From: Azolla caroliniana
Taxonomy: Eukaryota; Polypodiophyta
NCBI GenBank assembly: GCA_043228905.1
Contig: JBHGNT010000008.1
Span: forward strand, 12,400,001-12,464,000
DNA length: 64,000 nucleotides
Reading direction: 5' to 3'
A program made the position numbers and the translations under genes. The notes below the pieces were generated by a model. That model made no database searches. It saw nothing but the letters and a program-made list of their open reading frames with translations, and was not told the DNA's origin. Positions 21,244 to 31,739 of the stretch are shown here, piece after piece. Numbering within the stretch: position 1 is the stretch's first letter; each line of letters starts with the position of its first letter.

Positions 21244-22885
21244 CCAAGGGCTATGCGCAACAACATGGCATCGATTACGAAGAGACATTCACACCGGTTG
21301 CAAAGATGACAACTGTCTGTGTTTTTCTTGTAGTAGCTGTGGCGAAGGAGTGGCATCTACATCAAATGGATGTAAAGAACATGTCCCTGCAAGGAGATCT
21401 TGAGGAGTAGATGTATATGGTTCAATCGCCCGAATTTCAGTCCGGAGTGAATACATTAGCGGTGTGCCGATTGGAGAAGTCCCTCTACAGACTCAAGCAA
21501 GCCCCGCGCGCCTTGAATGTGAAGATCACGCGGAGATTGTGTCGGATGGGGTTTGCTCCGTCGAAATCAGACTCTTCACATTTCATCCGGCAAGGTTGGA
21601 ATGGGGCGGTAGCATATTACTCTATGTGGATGATCTTGTCATCGTCGATGCAACTTGGATGAAATCGATTGCGTCAAGTCCGAACTCGTGGCATCGTTTG
21701 ACATGAAGGATCTTGGGAACCTTCATTATTTCCTCGGTATCGAAGTGATCCGCACCCCGGAAGGCATACAGATCAATCAACGCCACTATGTGTTGAGTAT
21801 GCTCTTCAAATTTGGTATGATGGAATACAAATCAGTCTCGACTCCTCTGGACCGGAATGTGAAGCTTTGCCCCGACTCCAGAATGACATGTGACCGGACA
21901 AGGTTTCGACAAATTGTTGGAAGCCTCATATATCTGACCATCACCTGGCCGGACCTCAGTTATCCAATCAGATTGATCACTCAATTTATGGCACATTTGA
22001 CCGTAGAGCACCTTCAGTGCACGCACTGAATCCTGAGATACATCAACGGCTGTATCAGACCGGTGTAGTCGGATAACTTGTTAGCTACACGGATGCAGAT
22101 TGCGACGGAAATGCCGGCGACCGTAGGTCTACATCCGGATATGTGTTCACTTGGAAGCGTCGCGGTCGCTTGGAGCATGAAAAAGCAACCTCCAGTAGCA
22201 TTGTCCAGCACGTAGGCCAAGTACTGAGGAGCGGTAGTCAGAACGTGTAAAGCCCTATGGCTCAAGTGTCTCCTAAAGGATCTATGAGTGGAGGTGTCTG
22301 ATACAACAACGATCTATTGCGACAACGTCAACAACATCCAGTTGGCCAAGAACCTTGTCTTTCACGCCCGGACTAAGCACATCGAGATGCACTATCATTT
22401 TGTCTGAGAGCGCATTCTCTCCAGTGAAGTGGAATTTCTACATGTTCCGACGCATCGGTAGGTGGCCGACATCTTCACCAAACCCCTCGGCTCAGACAAG
22501 TTGCGGCAATTCTCCAGTGCAATGGGTGTGCAGTACCTCGATATACCAAACTTGAGGGGGAGGAATGAAAAAAACGGCCAAAAACTGGAGTTGGAAACCA
22601 ATTTCGACCTCGGCTCGACTGAAGAAGTCAGAGTGCATGGTATGGCTGAGAAAGTCAAGACCGGATGCAGGGGGTGCCACCGGAATGAAGAGCCCCAGAC
22701 AGGGCCAACTGAAGAAGGTCGAGGAGCGCGGAACTGGACGGGTCAAGGAAAGCATGACTGTACTGAACGAGGAGTGCGAGCCAGGCGGGAGGACATTTGG
22801 TGGAGCTGGAGGAAAGGACTGACAAACACAAACATTGACACTACGACCCGACCTTAAGTTGACCTTGAGGGGGAGTGTTGAGCGG
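21244..22885 (+). pseudogene. Copia D RT, RNase H and charged tail
   Basis: RT starts mid-domain (KGYAQQHGIDYEETFTPVAK) and continues through KEWHLHQMDVKN and KQAPRALNVKI. YVDDLVIV lies near 21630 in a shifted frame, then MKDLGNLHYFLGIEVIRTP (21655-22029). RNase H is frameshifted (22030-22400) but VADIFTKPLGSDKLRQF is intact (22462 on). The tail is rich in Arg, Glu and Gly and reaches VDLEGEC through the polypurine tract. Its stop codon lies at the start of the 3' LTR, after an earlier TAA at 22855-22857. Confidence 0.8.
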
Positions 22886-23311
22886 ACAAGCTCAACCGGA
22901 TCTGAATTGGCTGAATAAGCCAGAGCTAGATCAGAGTCTGCAATGAAGAACCAGATCGGAGTCCAGATGGTATTTGGAACCAAAAGTCATATTAGATTGT
23001 ATCTAGTAGGCCGTTAGAGGCCTATGGATCTAGCCTAATACGTAGGCATATTTTTAGGAGTTAGTGTCAGTCGTTCGTATGAGCATTGAAGTACTTGTCA
23101 GTACTTCTATCTGTCAATCCTTTTTTGGACTTGTATAAAAGTGCTCACTGAGCACATTGTATGTAGAAAGAGTGTTTTAGTGTTTTTATTTCTGTCTTCT
23201 GCTCTAGCATTATGTCTCCCGTGGTAGGTTTCCATTAAACCTGTGTCTGCACACTTTAGCTATCTGGAGGAGATGGTTGTGTCTTAGCTTCCGCAATCAT
23301 ATTCTTTTACA
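22876..23311 (+). repeat. 3' LTR of Copia D
   Basis: 436 bp, preceded by CTTGAGGGGGAG. It differs from the 5' LTR by a block of about 30 bp (around 23077-23110) and several substitutions, so the element is not recent. Confidence 0.9.
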
Positions 23312-24010
23312 CAATGCTTTCCTCATTCACCTTGTAGAAGCTCTTACCGTCTTGTTGCCAATTCTCCTAATCGGCCCGATACGTGTGGAGTTCGGCGGCC
23401 TACTTTGCCCATTCGGCCCATCCTCTGTTTAGCGCCACTTGAAGTTGTTTTGAGAATCTCTCCCACTTTGTTTCAAGGAGGATTTTTATGTGTTTGGTCT
23501 TCATTTCTGAGCGCGTCTACATCTCTTTGAGAGCCTTCTTGAGGTGCGAAATTTTGTTTGCGCCAGAACTTGCGTTCTCTTCGTAGTGGGCCTTTACCTC
23601 TTGCCATAGTTATGATTCTTTCTCATGCAATGCTTCGCATCGAACCATTTAAGTATTCAAGCGTACCTCGACCACTCGCGTGTGTTGTTGTTCGTACCAT
23701 TGACATTTGTTCAACACAACCTCCTATAGTGTCGTGATGATCCCTTCAACTTGACCGAATTCTTCCCTTTTCTTCTTGAGCTCTCGAGTCGTTTTTGGGT
23801 TAGATGCGATTTTGGCATCCAAATTTTCTTGGATCGTTTTTAGGGTTTTATGTCCCTTCACCTTAACATCCGACTCTCGATCCAATGATTGTCGGAGTTC
23901 GGAGCGTAGTCTCTTTATCTCCGTGCTGGCGATTTCTGTCACCTTTTTGGCCTAGGCCGATATCACCCTCTGAGCTTTGAGCTCTTCTTAGATCTTTTGT
24001 AGCTCAGGTG
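23312..24010 (-). pseudogene. Gypsy C third ORF, central coiled-coil part
   Basis: Continuation of the third ORF beyond Copia D. Near 23312-23450 the minus strand matches the J/K block with WAEWAK.AAELHTYRAD and ENWQQDGKSFYKVNEESI (J: WMEWVAQAAELHAYRAD, GFYKLNEESI). Further upstream, 23724-23942 encodes STEIKRLRSELRQSLDRESD ... TTRELKKKREEFGQ, a heptad-rich coiled coil. Frames are broken at several points. It abuts RNase H at about 24010 with no integrase between. Confidence 0.65.
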
Positions 24011-24807
24011 TGCCAATTTCCCCGTGAGTGACTGCTTTGAAACTATATAGAGTAGCGTTGTGTGATCGACATGGAAGACGAATTTCTGGCCTAGTAGATA
24101 GTGTCAAAATTTGTTGATGCTATATATCATACCTAGGACTTCACGCTCGGATGTGGAGTAGTTATGTTTGGCGATCGACAATTTCCGGCTGGAATAGTAG
24201 ATTGGTCGATACCAATTCGGCTCAGTCAACTACCTTATTGCGCTGCAATTGGCTATATCCAACGCATCCACGAAGGTGTGGAATGGTTTCGTCTAGTCCG
24301 CTAGTTGTACTACTGGTGCCTACATGAGCATTATCTTCAAAGCCAAGTAAGACTTTTCTTCCATCTCCGTCGAACTGAATGGTGTGTGGTGCACCGCTGT
24401 ATGTAATTGTGTCGCGAAATCTGCTAGATAATGAAGCATGCGACTATGCCAACGAATCTACCACAGAAAGCGACTGAGGGCCTTTGTGTTCTTCGGGGTT
24501 GGGGCCTCGACGATGGCCTTGATTTTCCTAGGATCAACCACGATGCCTTCTCGGTTGACTATATGTTCAAGGAGAGCCCCACTTGTGACACTAAACACGC
24601 ACTTCGCCGGATTGAGGAACAGTCGTGCCGAGCAACATCGCTCTAAACACAATTGCAGGCGATATAAATGCTTGGCTTGTGCGTTGTATACTGCAAAATT
24701 GTCGAGGAAGACCTCCATGAACGCCAGAATATATTCGTCGAAAATTTCGGTGATGATGCACTGAAATGTTGCCGGTTCGGTTTTCAATCCAAACACATGG
24801 CTTGTCA
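24011..24807 (-). pseudogene. Gypsy C RT (C-terminal half) and RNase H
   Basis: The minus strand begins FGLKTEPATFQCIITEIF, then FMEVFLDNFAVY (K: FMQVFLDDFAVY, so the second catalytic Asp is Asn). NPAKCVFSVTSGALLEHIVN and KALSRFLW follow. RNase H reads FHTFVDALDIANCSA, WYRPIYYSSRKLS, SEREVLGMIYSINKF and FHVDHTTLLYIVSKQSLTGKLA. Stops interrupt it. The left end at about 24807 fuses in frame to Copia E protease. Confidence 0.75.
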
Positions 24808-25840
24808 AGTGGTTTGATGCTCCGGAGTCAATGTACTACACTTCCTTTGATCCGGAAGTGGTATTCTCCATCGAGTTGGCCTTGTGTTTCATCATAAAGG
24901 CTAGCCCTTTTTCTGGTCTTTCTGGTTCTGGATCCTTCTAATCCTTTGGTGTAGTGTGAGCTTTGCCGTTCTCCCTTGTCTGGTCTTGCCATATCCGGAT
25001 TTATCCGAATCGGTGCACTTCTTCCAGCACTCACTCTCCCGGTGGCCTTTCTTGCCACAATACCAGCATTCCGTCTCAACTTTAGATTGCTAGTTTCCGT
25101 CGCTACCTTGACTCCCCCGGCTTGTAGAGGGTCCAGAACTATTGTCAACACTATCCCTGTGCCTCCGATTTTACTCTTGCCGCCCGCCTCTATTGCGTGC
25201 GGACCCACCTTGTCCTCCACGCCCACAAAGCCGATCACCTCTTGTACATTCGGCAGTCTGGTTGAGTGGTCCTTGACCCACTCACATGGTTTTCGTCGAC
25301 CATTAGCATCAATTGTAGGTCGAAGAAGGACGATGGCTTCTTCCGGGTGCAAATCGTTGTATAGACAGGCGTGTACCTTTGCACTAGACCACCGAGGTAG
25401 ATCCGGATCTCCTTGATCATGGTGGTGTAGTCTGCAACCCACATGTCCCTCTGTCGAATGTTGTTCAGCTCTTGCCAGAGCTGCAACTTACGAGTTGTTG
25501 TACTGGAGGCGCCAAGCCTCCTTCGGCGGCTTTGCGTTTCTGATGTAGCCGAGCATGTGATCTTGCACATAGGATGTGAGGCAATATAGCACTCTACTCA
25601 CTCCTTGCTCCCATGCCAGGAAGTCCTTGTGTGCCGGCTCTGGCGCAACCTCGTTTGCTCCCTTGACATAACTCTAGTACCCGTGTCCCAATAGATATTG
25701 ATGCATCTTGTATGACCAAGATGCATAGATGTTCCTGTTGAGCTTCTTAGTCGAAAACGAGCCTGCCATCCCTCTGTCCATTTCTTTCTTTTTCGGTCTG
25801 TTCTTAACAGAAGTTAGGTTTCCTCTAGTCTTCTCAGGTT
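24808..25840 (-). pseudogene. Copia E gag and protease start
   Basis: Homologous to Copia D gag. The start MDRGMAGSFSTKKLN is near 25780. The gag body is in two frames (25235-25570, KLQLWQELNNIRQRDMWVADY; 24828-25442). The zinc-knuckle region near 25040 reads RNAGIVARKATG in one frame and CWYCGKKGH in the other. The protease motif YIDSGASNHLTSHV at about 24805-24845 is intact up to the chimeric junction. Confidence 0.7.
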
Positions 25841-25885
25841 TCGTGTCCGCAGTATAGGATTTTCAACCCTCGCACTCTGATACCA

Positions 25886-26334
25886 TGTAAAAATAGCGTG
25901 CGGAAGCTTGTAGACAGAACCGGCTTCACCGGATAGCAGAAGAAAACAAACCCAAGTTTAATGGAGAGCTTGGTGCATACGGTGTACACGGGAGAGAGAT
26001 AGTGAGAGTAGAACAACATAAACTTCATTTCAAAATAATACTCTAGCACTATACAATGTGCTCAGTGAGCACTTTTATACAAGTCCTTAAAAGAACTGAT
26101 AGAAGTACTGACAAGTACTTCAATGCTCATACGAGCGATTAACACTAACTCCAAGAAAAATACTTACATACTAGGCTTGGACCGTAGGCCTTCAACGGCC
26201 TACCGGTTACAATATGATCTAGCTCTTGGTTCCGGATACCAATCCAGATACCTATCCGGTTGTCCATTTCAGATATTGATCCGGCGCCGTCTTATTCAGC
26301 CGATTCGGATCCGGTTGACCTTGTCCGCTCAACA
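25886..26334 (-). repeat. 5' LTR of Copia E
   Basis: 449 bp. In sense TGTTGAGCGGACAAGGTC...CTATTTTTACA, with a primer-binding site at 25872-25885. TATAAAAG on the minus strand near 26075. Confidence 0.85.
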
Positions 26335-27190
26335 TACGCCTATTTGCGTCTTCCTGGCTCGATCCAAATTTTTCCGAATCGGAGCTCTTCTTCCAGCACT
26401 CCCTCGCTTAGTGTCCTTTCTTGCCACAGTACCAACATTCCGAGTCGGCCTTTGCTTGCCGATTTCCCCTGTTTGCGGAGGGTCTGGAATTGTTGGTATT
26501 TCGGTTTGCTCCTGTCGGCCACCTCCATTGCATACCGACCCGCCTCGTCCACCACCACCACGTGGCCTATCTTCCTCCATGCACAACATCTTGATGTCGA
26601 TGTGCATACTTGTCAACGCACCCGCATGGTTCTCTTCAATGATGCCAGCCCATTGAGATAGCGTATTCTCTCTCATGCACATAGCCGTTTGGAATGATTC
26701 GAACTTAGACACCAGCCCACCGAGACAAACCTGCACCATTTCGTCCTCAACGGTCACGTTGATGGAGGCCAGGGAGTCGCAGATGTCCTTGATTCGGGCT
26801 GTATTATCGGCCACAGACAGATCTTCTTTTTAGACATTGCTGAGCTGAGCTCTTGCCGGAACTGCAGCTTCTTGGTCGTTCTGCTTGCCGCAAAAACCTT
26901 CTTTAGGTTTGTCCAAGCATCTTTGGGCATCTTGGCATCCCGGATGTAGCTGAGTAGTTGTTCCCGTGAAGTAGTACATTACTCTGCTTGCCGACTGCTC
27001 CCATGCCGGAAAATCCCTGTGCATTGTGTCTGGTGCTGCATCGTTCGGTCCTTCGACATAACTCCAGTACACATGTCCCAGGCGGTATTGGTGCATCTTG
27101 TATGACCACGATGCAAAGTTGCTTTTGTCGAGCTTCTTCGTCGGAAGCGAGCTTCCCATACCTCTGTCCATTCCTCTTCTATTTTTCGAA
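26335..27190 (-). pseudogene. Copia F gag
   Basis: MDRGMGSSLPTKKLDKSNF (about 27170) begins a gag like D. 26830-27198 covers the N-terminal body (YKMHQYRLGHVYWSYVEG). 26329-26814 covers MADNTARIKDICDSLASI, EDEMVQVCLGGLVSKF, a Gly/Arg linker and the knuckle region (GMLVLWQERT in one frame, CWYCGKKGH-like in the other). The two halves are joined by a stop/frameshift near 26820. It ends abruptly at the Copia E LTR. Confidence 0.7.
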
Positions 27191-27267
27191 AAATGCATTC
27201 CTTGGCTCCGTGTTTGAATGTTCTTGTTAGAATTAGAGGATGTTCTAACCCTCGTGCTCTGATACCA

Positions 27268-27705
27268 TGTAGAAATTACTCTGTGAAAGTTACACAGGCT
27301 ACAACTGGCTCATCCAAATAGCAATAGAAAACAGAAACATAAGTTTAATAGAAAGCTTGAGCACAGTACATGAGAGACACAGACAACAAAACTTAGTTTC
27401 AAAATAATACTTTGTTCTGTATATCGAATGTGCTCAGAGAACATTTTTATACAAGTCCTTGAAAGGACTAACACAAGTACCATCAGTACTTGAATGCTCA
27501 TAAAAGAGCTCCTACAGTACTCCCAAATATATTCCTTCATGGAATATCTCTCCTACAGGTTTCTAGTCCTCCCTTGCCAATTGGTCTCCGTCCAATCTAG
27601 CTCCCGGCTTCTTTAGCCGATCTGGGCCTAACCGATCGGTCCAATTTGATCCGATTCTAAGCTTCTTCAGCCGATCCGGCCCAAGTTGAGCTTGCTCGCT
27701 CAACA
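27268..27705 (-). repeat. 5' LTR of Copia F
   Basis: 438 bp, in sense TGTTGAGCGAGCAAGCTC...AATTTCTACA. TATAAAA on the minus strand near 27447. Confidence 0.85.
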
Positions 27706-27760
27706 TTTCTCTACTTCTTCTTTTCTTCTCCTTTTGATCTCATATTTCCAACCCTCTCTC

Positions 27761-28279
27761 TGTTGGATAACATGTTCTTCTAGATGGGAAGAAGAGAACA
27801 AACTAAATCAAAGAAACATGGGAAAATTGAAAACCAAAATCTAGAATCGATTATATAACCGAGTCGGGAGGCTATATTTGTAAATAGTATGCTATGTATA
27901 TGAGTATATATACAACTATGGGAAAATTTAGTTTGTGGTTGATCATTGTAGCAATAGTGGTTGTATAGTTAGAGAAGGCAGTTGCCTCTATAACCATGAG
28001 AGAGAGTGAGAGTTAGCGAGTAACTCTACGACCGTCAGTTTGATGAAGGAGAGCTTAAGGTTGTTGGCACGTTGGAGCTTCTGATTGTACTCCTCCCTTT
28101 ATAGTGATCTAGTTCGGAGTTCGAGGAGTCTCGTGGTTTTTCCCTTTACTTTTTTCAACGTTAAATATCCATGTCTCGTTTCTAAGTTTTTTGTTTTTTG
28201 TCTGTGCACTGTCATTGTTGATTCTTTGCACCTGAACATACGTACGAGTAACCGGTTGTGACCAGTTGAGATCCTAAAA
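27761..28279 (+). mobile_element. Solo LTR of the TGTTGG-type Copia family (copy 2)
   Basis: 519 bp, TGTTGGATAACATG...GAGATCCTAAAA, alignable along its length with the solo LTR at 7504-8063. Shared words include TAGATGGGAAGAA, GAGAGAGTGAGAGTT, TTGTACTCCTCCC and GAGATCCTAA. No internal domain. The flanks CTCTC and CTCCA share only three positions, so the target duplication is decayed or the ends are off by a few bases. Confidence 0.75.
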
Positions 28280-28595
28280 CTCCATGCTAGAAATCCAAGT
28301 CTTTCTTCCTCTTATATATGAGGGTCTTTCTAAATAAGATTTCCTTTAACTGGGGCATAACATTGGACCTACGAAACTTTGTAACTAGTCATGCCCAAAC
28401 ATTATTTGGACTTCATCTCTCATGACGAGGGAAAACACAACAAACTCCTCCCCTTTCACTGTTGTATGGGAAAATCAACCAAGTCCACTGTCATGCGAAA
28501 AGCAACAAGCTTCTCCTTAAGCAAGTTCTTATGGTATTTTTCTCTTCTAAAATTTTTCTCTACTTTGTACTATCACCATTTCCCTTGTCCCACTT
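28280..28595. other. Unassigned spacer
   Basis: No domain or partner repeat recognised. The plus-strand frames at 28391-28647 are short and lack known motifs. Confidence 0.3.
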
Positions 28596-29042
28596 TGTAA
28601 AGAGTTATGTGCGGAAGCTCGTAGACACAATCGGCTCAGCCGGATAGCAACAAAAACAAAACGAAAGTTTAATGGAAAACTTGAAAGAATACACAAAGAA
28701 TGCACAAAGCACATAGAGAGAGCAGAACATGTCAAAACTCTATTTTCAAAAATTTAATATACCCTGTACATATTAATGTGCTGAGAGAGCACTTTTATAC
28801 AAGTCCTTAAAAGGACTAACAAGTACTTCAATGCTCATACTCAGCAACAGGCACTAACTCCCAAATATATGCCTATGTACTAGGCTACGATCATAGGCCT
28901 CTAATCGCCTATTGGTATTATACTGATCCGGACACCGATCTGGCTCCCTTCAATCTGGCTCTTCGATCTGATCGGTCTTCATCCGATCCGGCTCTCGGCT
29001 TTTTCACCCGATTCGGCCCATGGTGATCTTATCCGCTCAATA
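28596..29042 (-). repeat. 3' LTR of Copia H
   Basis: 447 bp, same family as the LTRs of Copia B, D, E and F. TATAAAAG on the minus strand near 28795. Confidence 0.8.
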
Positions 29043-29150
29043 GTCCGCTTCAAGCTCAACTTGAGGTCGGATTGTTGTGTCAGTCTTTGCCGGTCCTTAT
29101 CTTCGGCTTTTCCTAATGTCTTCAGGCCTTGTTCGCGCTCCTCAACCCGT
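28596..29150 (-). mobile_element. Copia H, left part (3' LTR and start of interior)
   Basis: Minus-strand 3' LTR 28596-29042 (in sense TATTGAGCGGATAAG...CTCTTTACA, so the usual TGTTGAG start is mutated). About 108 bp of the charged-tail coding region follows, reading VELEADY at the polypurine tract. Gypsy G interrupts it after CCGT (29147-29150), and it resumes with CCGT at 62500. Confidence 0.8.
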
Positions 29151-29895
29151 TGTTGTGTTGTAAATACTTGTGCTCAACAAAGTTGCTAAAAGATAGTAAA
29201 ATATGGACACGAGCTGGTTTTGACACTTTAGGCATGATGGGGAATGCTTTAGTCGAAGGTATATTTGAAGAATCAAGATGAATTGATGTGACATAATCAA
29301 TGAGTGCTTTTACAATAGGTTGTCAATGTTTTGGTCGTAATATTTCAAGGGAATATTGGATTTCAATAAATAAACATTCTTTGGAAAGCTTCTGCGACGT
29401 ACTCCAAATGTCTAGAAGAGGTCGTGGTTACAGGCAAGAAATAACAATTAAAACCCTATTGTATATAAGTATGAGTGTGGAAGCCTTGAGAATAGAATAA
29501 CCTTAGAATATCTCTCTTGATGTAGTGTGAGTTTTTATATCCGTCTTGTTAATACATACTCTATGTTCATTCTCCTTTCCTCTCTCATAGATTATGATAC
29601 ATATCTTTGTCACTTCAAATCTCTTATTTGTTGTACGTGGATGATTATCATAAAATGTTGTAGCCCCTCTTTCATGTAGTGAGAATTTATACGTATATAA
29701 TATTATCAACTCTTGATATAGATCTTCCCCTGTCATGTTTGTTCATTGATTGTCTTTGTCATACCCATTCATCTCCTTTTGTGTTTGTGGTCTTTCTTAA
29801 ACTCAAAGATGTTGTTATGGTGCCTATGATGACGTGTCTTGTGTATTTCTAGATCTATTGTGCTAGAGTTTTGAGAGGCAAATTCTTGTGCAACA
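29151..29895 (+). repeat. 5' LTR of Gypsy G
   Basis: 745 bp, TGTTGTGTTGTAAATAC...TTGTGCAACA. Compared with the 3' LTR it lacks about 74 bp after 29421 and has no counterpart of the 629-bp insertion at 61789. Confidence 0.85.
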
Positions 29896-29900
29896 CATTT

Positions 29901-29917
29901 TGGTGCCCCCACTGAGG
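29901..29917 (+). promoter_or_regulatory. Primer-binding site of Gypsy G
   Basis: TGGTGCCCCCACTGAGG lies five bases after the 5' LTR, in the position and with the TGG start of a tRNA primer site. The tRNA was not identified. Confidence 0.5.
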
Positions 29918-29980
29918 ACCAATCTTGACAACATCTGAGAACTTTCGGTTTTGTCATAATCAAGGCCAAGTATTTTAATA

Positions 29981-30859
29981 TTGGAATTGGAAGTATTGCT
30001 ATATTTGTTGCATATTTTGGTAGTTAGGTGTTTCGAAATAATGGCGGATCTCTTGAGTGAGCCTTTCACCGAGACGAATAGTGATGTGGTGCAATTCGTG
30101 CGTCGGTTGAAGATTTGGGCTCTACAAGCTGGGAAGAGTGATGCTGATGTAGCGATAATGGTAAGCCTTTTGTTGGACGGGATGGCTTTAGATTGATATG
30201 TAAGGTCGGACCCAATAGAGGCGAAGAATGATTGGGCACGTTTGCAACAAGCATTGTTAACCCAATTTCAAAAAACCGAGACTCCAGATGCTATTTGGAA
30301 GGATATTAGAAGGGTAAGGCAAGGATATGAAGAGGATATTAGGGATTTTATTAGGAGGTTTGAAGATTTATATAGGAGATTGGAGAGATTAGGAAATGTT
30401 CAAGTTCCACCTGATTTTATGAAGCGTGACCAATTTATCATGGCCTTGCATGAGCATATTAAAGAGAAGGTAGATGATAAGGAACTTGAATCATTTGAAA
30501 GGGCAAAAGAAATGGCAATAAGTAAATGGAGAAAGAGGATGAGAAATCTTGGGAGGGACATGAGAGAAGATGATGAAGCTATTGAAGGTGCGACACCATA
30601 TGTTCACAGGGTACATGAGAAAAATCCCGATGTATCTTCATGGCGAGAGTCTTCTACAAATGGGGCCATGGATCTTGCACAACAAGTGGCAAAGATGGCT
30701 GATGAAGTAAATAGGCTTTGTATCAACCAAGCTAAACTTACAAGGTCTATGCAAGTTTCTCAACAAAAGAAAGATATTGGGAGGCAAAATCCCAATGTAC
30801 AGTGTTATAATTGTTTTGAACGAGGGCATATTTCACCAAATTGCCCACATCCTAAGTGA
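29981..30859 (+). pseudogene. Gypsy G gag
   Basis: One frame with a TGA at 30194-30196. The likely start is MADLLSEPFTETNSD (30041). The gag body reads DWARLQQALLTQFQKTETPD ... IRDFIRRFEDLYRRLERLG ... KRDQFIMALHEHIKEKV, a retrotransposon-gag fold. It ends with one classical zinc knuckle CYNCFERGHISPNC (CX2CX4HX4C) and a TGA at 30857-30859, while the frame continues beyond. The protein would package genomic RNA. Confidence 0.8.
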
Positions 30860-31730
30860 GAAGGAGGTATTGTCCCAATTCCAAGACGAGTAGAAGAGCA
30901 AAGGTCACAAAATCAAGTAAATTCTCATGGTATTAATTTGATTGAGTTTAAGATAAATGATAATGTAAAGGATGCATTAAATACAACATATGGGAAGGTC
31001 ATGTTAGATGGGGATTCATATGATGTTTTAGTGGGAAAGAGAGCTCGTGTAGAGGAGCACGAGGGAGGCTTGAGAATGCGAACTAGGTTGCATAATAAGG
31101 CGAAAGATGGAGCAATATCACAAGAGGGAGGACCTAGTAAGCATAGGGATAAGCAAGGAAAGAAAAACTTTAGAGTCAAAGAGGAGGATAACTATCAAGG
31201 ATTATCCATTAGGTTTAAATCAAGAATCATATTCATTGTTGAATTACTTAAAGAAAGAAAAGTGGATATGACCTTTGCCCAAGCATTAGTAGTTCCTAAG
31301 CTACGTAGAGAATGGAGGAAGGTGGTGTGTATTTCTAAGAAGGGTAGAAGGGCAACTACTACTATAGGTAGGGTAGATACTCAAAATATCCCTCAAATAT
31401 GTTACAATCATGAAAAATATTTGTTGCTAGTACTAGAAGTTTGGTGTCAAGGGCAAGTGGTAGCCCCAACATATGTAGATGGTGGTGCACAAGTATATGT
31501 CATAACGGAGGATACGGCAAGAAGATTACAATTAAAGATTAATAGAAACCATGCATATAACATGAATATGGCAAATAATGCAATAGTGTGATGTGTGGGA
31601 GTAGCAGAACAAGTAGAGTTGTATGTCTTAGGGCAACAATTATTGGTGGATTTGCACGTCATGCCAACAAGACCAAGGGCTTATCCACTAATACTACGAA
31701 GACCATGGTTGATGGGTATGCCGTGAGACA
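30860..31730 (+). pseudogene. Gypsy G linker and aspartic protease
   Basis: Same frame as gag, through basic, low-complexity sequence (30938-31591). The retropepsin motif reads TYVDGGAQVYVITEDTARRL (about 31470-31530), where the catalytic DTG/DSG is DGG as in many plant Tat/Athila proteases. LILRRPWLMGM (about 31685-31715) is the conserved downstream flap/helix segment. A TGA at 31589-31591 and a frameshift follow. Confidence 0.7.
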
Positions 31731-31739
31731 AGATTGACA

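Larger units (their letters stand above)
19065..23311 (+). mobile_element. Copia D: complete ends, internally deleted element
   Basis: 5' LTR 19065-19466, primer-binding site TGGTATGAGAGC (19467), gag, protease, start of integrase, RT, RNase H, charged tail, GAGGGGGAG polypurine tract and 3' LTR 22876-23311. The flanks CAATT (19060-19064) and CAATG (23312-23316) form a 4-of-5 target duplication within the third ORF of Gypsy C. Most of the integrase catalytic core is deleted. Same family as Copia A, B, E, F and H. Confidence 0.9.
17918..24807 (-). mobile_element. Gypsy C: truncated K/J-type element split by Copia D
   Basis: Minus-strand element. It has a 3' LTR (17918-18431), the conserved pre-LTR block, the third ORF (18482-19064, resuming at 23312 after Copia D), then RNase H and RT directly (about 24010-24807). 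Integrase and the pol end are missing between the third ORF and RNase H, so there was an internal deletion. The 5' side ends at about 24807 against Copia E with no LTR, a second deletion junction. Confidence 0.75.
24808..26334 (-). mobile_element. Copia E: 5' fragment (5' LTR, gag, start of protease)
   Basis: Minus strand. 5' LTR 25886-26334, primer-binding site TGGTATCAGAGTGCGAGG just inside it, then gag and the beginning of the protease. It ends at about 24805 against Gypsy C. The LTR outer end at 26334 lies directly against Copia F gag, so E is inserted in F. Its 3' half and 3' LTR are deleted. Confidence 0.75.
26335..27705 (-). mobile_element. Copia F: 5' fragment (5' LTR and gag)
   Basis: Minus strand. 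5' LTR 27268-27705, primer-binding site TGGTATCAGAGCACGAGG at about 27250-27267, and gag up to the zinc-knuckle linker, where Copia E is inserted. The remainder is not present. Confidence 0.75.
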
